The notes under the pieces were generated by a model. The model did no database searches. It was not told where the DNA came from and worked only from the letters and a program-made list of their open reading frames with translations. Shown here piece after piece: positions 60,001 through 64,000 of a DNA stretch of 64,000 bases (the stretch's first letter is position 1; each line of letters opens with the position of its first letter). Both the position numbers and the translations under genes were made by a program. The stretch is from Chrysaora quinquecirrha (lineage: Eukaryota; Cnidaria; Scyphozoa; Semaeostomeae; Pelagiidae), in the NCBI GenBank assembly GCA_014526335.1, contig JACTAT010000037.1, positions 11,010,214 through 11,074,213 on the forward strand. Direction: 5' to 3'.

Positions 60001-63000
60001 AATGAATCGGAACAAAAAGTAGTGCATTGGCACTTAAAGTGTGCAAGGGTGCGGCACTGAAGTCAGTGTCAATGAGAGTTGTAATGAATATGAACAAAAT
60101 GTCCTGCATTGGCACTTAAAGTGTGCAAAGGTGCGGCACTGAAGTCAATGTCAATGACAGTGGTAATGAATTGAAAGTGTTCAAGGGTGCGGCACTGAAA
60201 TCAGTGTCAATGAGAGTGGTAATTAATCAGAACAAAAAGTAGTGCATTGGCACTTAAAGTGCGCAAGGGTGCAGCACTGAAGTTAGTGTCACTGAGAGAG
60301 GTAATGAATTAAAATTGTGCAAGGGTGTGGCACTGAAGTCAGTGTCAAGGAGAGTGGTAATGAATCGGAACAAAAAGTAGTGCATTGGCACTTTAAGTGT
60401 GCAAGGGTGCAGCACTGAAGCCAGTGTCAATGAAAAAGGTTATGAATTAAAAGTGTCAAGGGTGCAGCACTGAAGTCAGTGTCAATGACAGTGGTAATGA
60501 ATCGGAACAAAAAGAAGTGCCTTGGCACTTAAAGTGTTCAAGGGTGTGGCACTGAAGTCAGTGTCAATGAGAGTGGTAATTAATTAAAAGTGTCAAGGGT
60601 GCGGCACTGAAGTCAGTGTCAATGAGAGTGGTAATGAATCGGAACCAAAAGTAGTGTATTGGCACTTAAAGTGTGCAAGGGTGCGGCACTGAAGTCATTG
60701 TCAATGAGAGTGGTAATGAATTTAAAGTGCTCAATGGTTCGGCACTGAAGTCAGTGTCAATGAGAGTGGTAATGAATTAAAAGTGTCAAGGGTGCAGGAC
60801 TGAAGGAAGTGTCAATGAGAGCGGTAATGAATTAAAATTGTGCAAGGGTGTAGCACTGAAGTCAGTGTCAATGAGAGTGGTAATGGATCAGAAAAAAAGT
60901 AGTGCATTGGCACTTAAAGTGTGCAAGAGTGCGGCACTGAAGTCAGTGTCACTGAGAGTGGTAATGAATTCAAAGTGTCAAGGGTGCAGCACTGAAGTCA
61001 GTGTCAGTGAGAGTGGTAATGAATTAAAATTGTGCAAGGGTGCGGCATTGAAGTTAGTGTCAATGAGAATATTAATGAATCGGAACAAAATGTAGTGCAT
61101 TGACACTTAAAGTCTGCAAGGGTGCAGCACTGAAGCCAGTATCAATGAGAGTGGTAATGAATCGGAACAAAAAGTAGTGCATTGGCAATTAAAGTGTGCA
61201 AGGGTGCGGCACTGAAGTCAGTGTCAATGAGAGCTGTAATGAATATGAACAAAATGTCCTGCATTGGCACTTAAAGTGTGCAAAGGTGCGGCACTGAAGT
61301 CAATGTCAATGACAGTGGTAATGAATTGAAAGTGTTCAAGGGTGCGGCACTGAAGTCAGTGTCAATGAGAGTGGTAATTAATCAGAACAAAAAGTAGTGC
61401 ATTGGCACTTAAAGTGTGCAAGGGTGCAGCACTGAAGTTGGTGTCACTGAGAGAGGTAATGAATTAAAAGTGTGCAAGGGTGCAGCACTGAAGTCAGTGT
61501 CACTGAGAGTGGTAATGAATTAAAAGTGTCAAGGGTGCAGCACTGAAGTCAGTGTCAATGAGAGTGGTAATGAATTAAAAGTGTGCAAGGGTGTGGCACT
61601 GAAGTCAGTGTCACTGAGAGTGGTAATGAATTAAAAGTGTCAAGGGTGCAGCACTGAAGTCAGTGTCAAGGAGAGTGGTAATGAATCGGAACAAAAAGTA
61701 GTGCATTGGCACTTTAAGTGTGCAAGGGTGCAGCACTGAAGTCAGTGTCAATGAAAATGGTTATGAATTAAAAGTGTCAAGGGTGCAGCACTGAAGTCAG
61801 TGTCAATGACAGTGGTAATGAATCGGAACCAAAAGAAGTGCCTTGGCACTTAAAGTGTTCAAGGGTGTGGCACTGAAGTCAGTGTCAATGAGAGTGGTAA
61901 TGAATTAAAAGTGTCAAGGGTGCGGCACTGAAGACAGTGTCAATGAGAGTGGTAATGAATCGGAACCAAAAGTAGTGCATTGGCACTTAAAGTGTGCAAG
62001 GGTGCGGCACTGAAGTCATTGTCAATGAGAGTGGTAATGAATTTAAAGGGCTCAATGGTTCGGCACTGAAGTCAGTGTCAATGAGAGTGGTAATGAATTA
62101 AAAGTGTCAAGGGTGCAGCACTGAAGTAAGTGTCAATGAGAGCGGTAATGAATTAAAATTGTGCAAGGGTGTAGCACTGAAGTCAGTGTCAATGAGAGTG
62201 GTAATGGATCAGAAAAAAAGTAGTGCATTGGCACTTAAAGTGTGCAAGGGTGTGGCACAGAAGTCAGTGTCAATGAGAGTGGTAATGAATTAAAAGTGTC
62301 AAGGGTGCGGCACTGAAGTTAGTGTCAATGAGAGTGGTAATGAATGGGAACAAAAAGTAGTGCATTGGCACTTAACATGTACAAGGGTGCGGCACTGAAG
62401 TCAGTGTCAATGAGAGTGGTAATGGATCAGGACAAAAAGTAGTTCATCGGCACTTAAAGTGTGCGAGGGTGCGGTACTGAAGTCAGTGTCAATGAGAGTG
62501 GTAATGAATGGGAACAAAAAGTAGCGCATTGGCACTAAACATGTGCAAGGATGCGGCACAGAAGTCGGTGTCAATTAGAGTGGTAATGAATTAAAAGTGT
62601 GCAACGGTGCGGCACTGAAGTCAGTGTCAATGAGAGTGGTAATGAATCAGAACAAAAAGTAGTGCATTGGCCTTTAAAGTGTGCAAGTATGCGGCAATGA
62701 GGTCAGTGTCAATCAGAGTGGTAATGAATTAAAATGGTGCAATGGTGTGGCACCGAAGTCAGTGTCAAGTAGAGTGGTAATGAATCAGAACAAAAAGTAG
62801 TGCATTGGCACTTAAAGTGTGCAAGGGTTTGGCACTGAAGTCAGTGTCAATGAGAGTGGTAATGAATTAAAATTGTGCAGGGGTGCAGCACTCCAGTCAG
62901 TGTGAATGAGATTGGTAATGAATCGGAACCAAAAGTAGTGCATTGGCACTTAAAGTGTGCAAGGGTGCGGCACTGAAGTCAGTGTCAATGATAGTGGTAA

Positions 63001-64000
63001 TGAATTAAAAGTGTGGAAGGGTGCAGCACTGAATTCAGTGTCAATGAGAGTGGAAATTAATCGGAACAAAAAGTAGTGCATTGGCACTTAAAGTGTGCAA
63101 GGGTGCAGCACTGAAGTCAGTGCCAATGAGAGTGGTTATGAATCGGAACCAAAAGTCCTGCATTGGCACTTATAGTGTGCAAGGGTGCGGCACTAAAGTC
63201 AGTGTCAAAGAGAGTGGTAATGAATTAAAAGTGTCAAGGGTGTGGCACTGAAGTCAGTGTCAATAAGAGTGGTAATGAATCTGAAGTAGTGCAAAAAGTA
63301 GTGTATTGGCACTTAAAGTGTGCAAGGGTGCGGCAATGAAGTCAGTGTCGATGAGAGTGGTAATGAATCAGAGAAAAAGTAGTGCATTGGCACTTAAAGT
63401 ATGCAACGGTGCGGCACTGAAGTCAGTGTCAATGAGAGTGGTAATGAATCGGAACCAAAGTCCTGCATTTGCACTTAAAGTGTGCAAGGGTGCGGCGCTG
63501 AAGTCAGTGTTAATGAGAGTGATGATGAATTAAAAGTGTCAAGGGTGCGGTACTGAACTCAGTGTCAATGAGAGTGGTAATCAATTTAAAGTGTTCAAGG
63601 GTGTGGCACTGAAGTCAGTGTCAATGAGAGTTTAATGAATCTGAAGTATTGCAAAAAGTAGTGTATTGGCACTTAAAGTGCTCAAGGGTGTGGCACTGAA
63701 GTCAGTGTCAGTGAGAGTGGTAATGAATTAAAATTGTGCAAGGGTGCGGCACTGAAGTCAGTGTCAATGAGAATTGTAATGAATCGGAACAAAAAGTAGT
63801 GCATTGACACTTAAAGTGTGCAAGGGTGCAGCACTGAAGTCAGTGTCAATGAGAGTTGTAATGAATCGGAACAAAAAGTAGTGCATTGGCACTTAAAGTG
63901 TGCAGGGTGCGGCACTAAAGTCAGTGTACATGAGAGTTGTAATGAATCGGAACCAAAAGTCCTGCATTGGCACTTAAAGTGTGCAAGGGTGCGGTACTGA
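54053..64000 (+). repeat. Satellite array of mixed 82-bp and ~55-bp units
   Basis: Every unit has the core GCACTGAAGTCAGTGTCAAT and GAGAGTGGTAATGAAT. Long units (82 bp) add TCGGAACAAAAAGTAGTGCA and TTGGCACTTAA; short ones (54-56 bp) add only TAAA. Both types alternate irregularly through about 10 kb and run off the right edge. Larger blocks repeat: 56561-56746 recurs at 58415-58600 (offset 1854), 55985 at about 57840, and 59755 at about 60910. Open frames on either strand (for example KVCKGAALKSVS or FITTLIDTDFSAAPLH repeats) are read-through of the unit. Confidence 0.97.

Noticed and set aside
54053..64000. CRISPR-like array or repeat-protein gene
   Set aside because: Units are contiguous with no unique spacers, both strands give open frames, and the setting is animal nuclear DNA.

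Overview
This window looks like nuclear DNA of an invertebrate animal, most likely a cnidarian such as a coral or other anthozoan. The phylum is inferred; no ribosomal or mitochondrial marker is present. The support is an AT-rich sequence, a housekeeping gene cut into about 15 small exons with GT..AG introns, a transposon fauna of Helitron, Penelope-like, BEL/Pao, Ty3/gypsy and Tc1/mariner foldback elements, and long satellite arrays. Nothing is bacterial: there are no operons or ribosome-binding sites.

Region by region. 1-2.4 kb: the N-terminal half of a Helitron Rep-helicase on the minus strand, with one spliced intron, running off the left edge. 2.9-12.3 kb: minisatellites (28-, 42-, 15- and 51-bp units), a hexamer tract and tRNA-derived SINE-like copies. 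12.87-15.03 kb: two truncated Penelope-like elements head to head, forming a near-perfect inverted repeat. 16.1-16.5 kb: a decayed LINE endonuclease fragment. 16.68-26.65 kb: a complete RRS1 ribosome-biogenesis gene on the plus strand, with a tRNA-like repeat in intron 4.

28.05-47.1 kb is a nested set of insertions. A Ty3/gypsy integrase gene (28.05-28.62 and 46.01-47.1 kb) is split by a BEL/Pao retrotransposon (28630-46012, 460-bp LTRs, 5-bp target duplication GTATT). The BEL gag is split by about 10.9 kb of foldback-like DNA with arrays of a 337-bp repeat in opposite orientations at its two sides. The foldback is itself interrupted by a 1074-bp Tc1/mariner-type palindrome (TA duplication) and a second Penelope-like element.

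47.1-50.3 kb has no recognisable gene apart from repeat debris. 50305-51486 encodes a CANT1-type calcium-activated nucleotidase on the minus strand. About 600 bp away and diverging from it is the first exon of an unrecognised lysine-rich protein (52093-52354). A 160-bp tandem array, a Penelope tail and a 500-bp assembly gap follow. From 54053 to the right edge is one satellite array built from interspersed 82-bp and about 55-bp variants with higher-order repeats.

Only RRS1, CANT1 and the 52-kb exon look like host genes. RRS1 acts in nucleolar 60S assembly and CANT1 in secretory-pathway nucleotide hydrolysis, so they have no evident functional link. The remainder is mobile or tandem DNA, mostly decayed.
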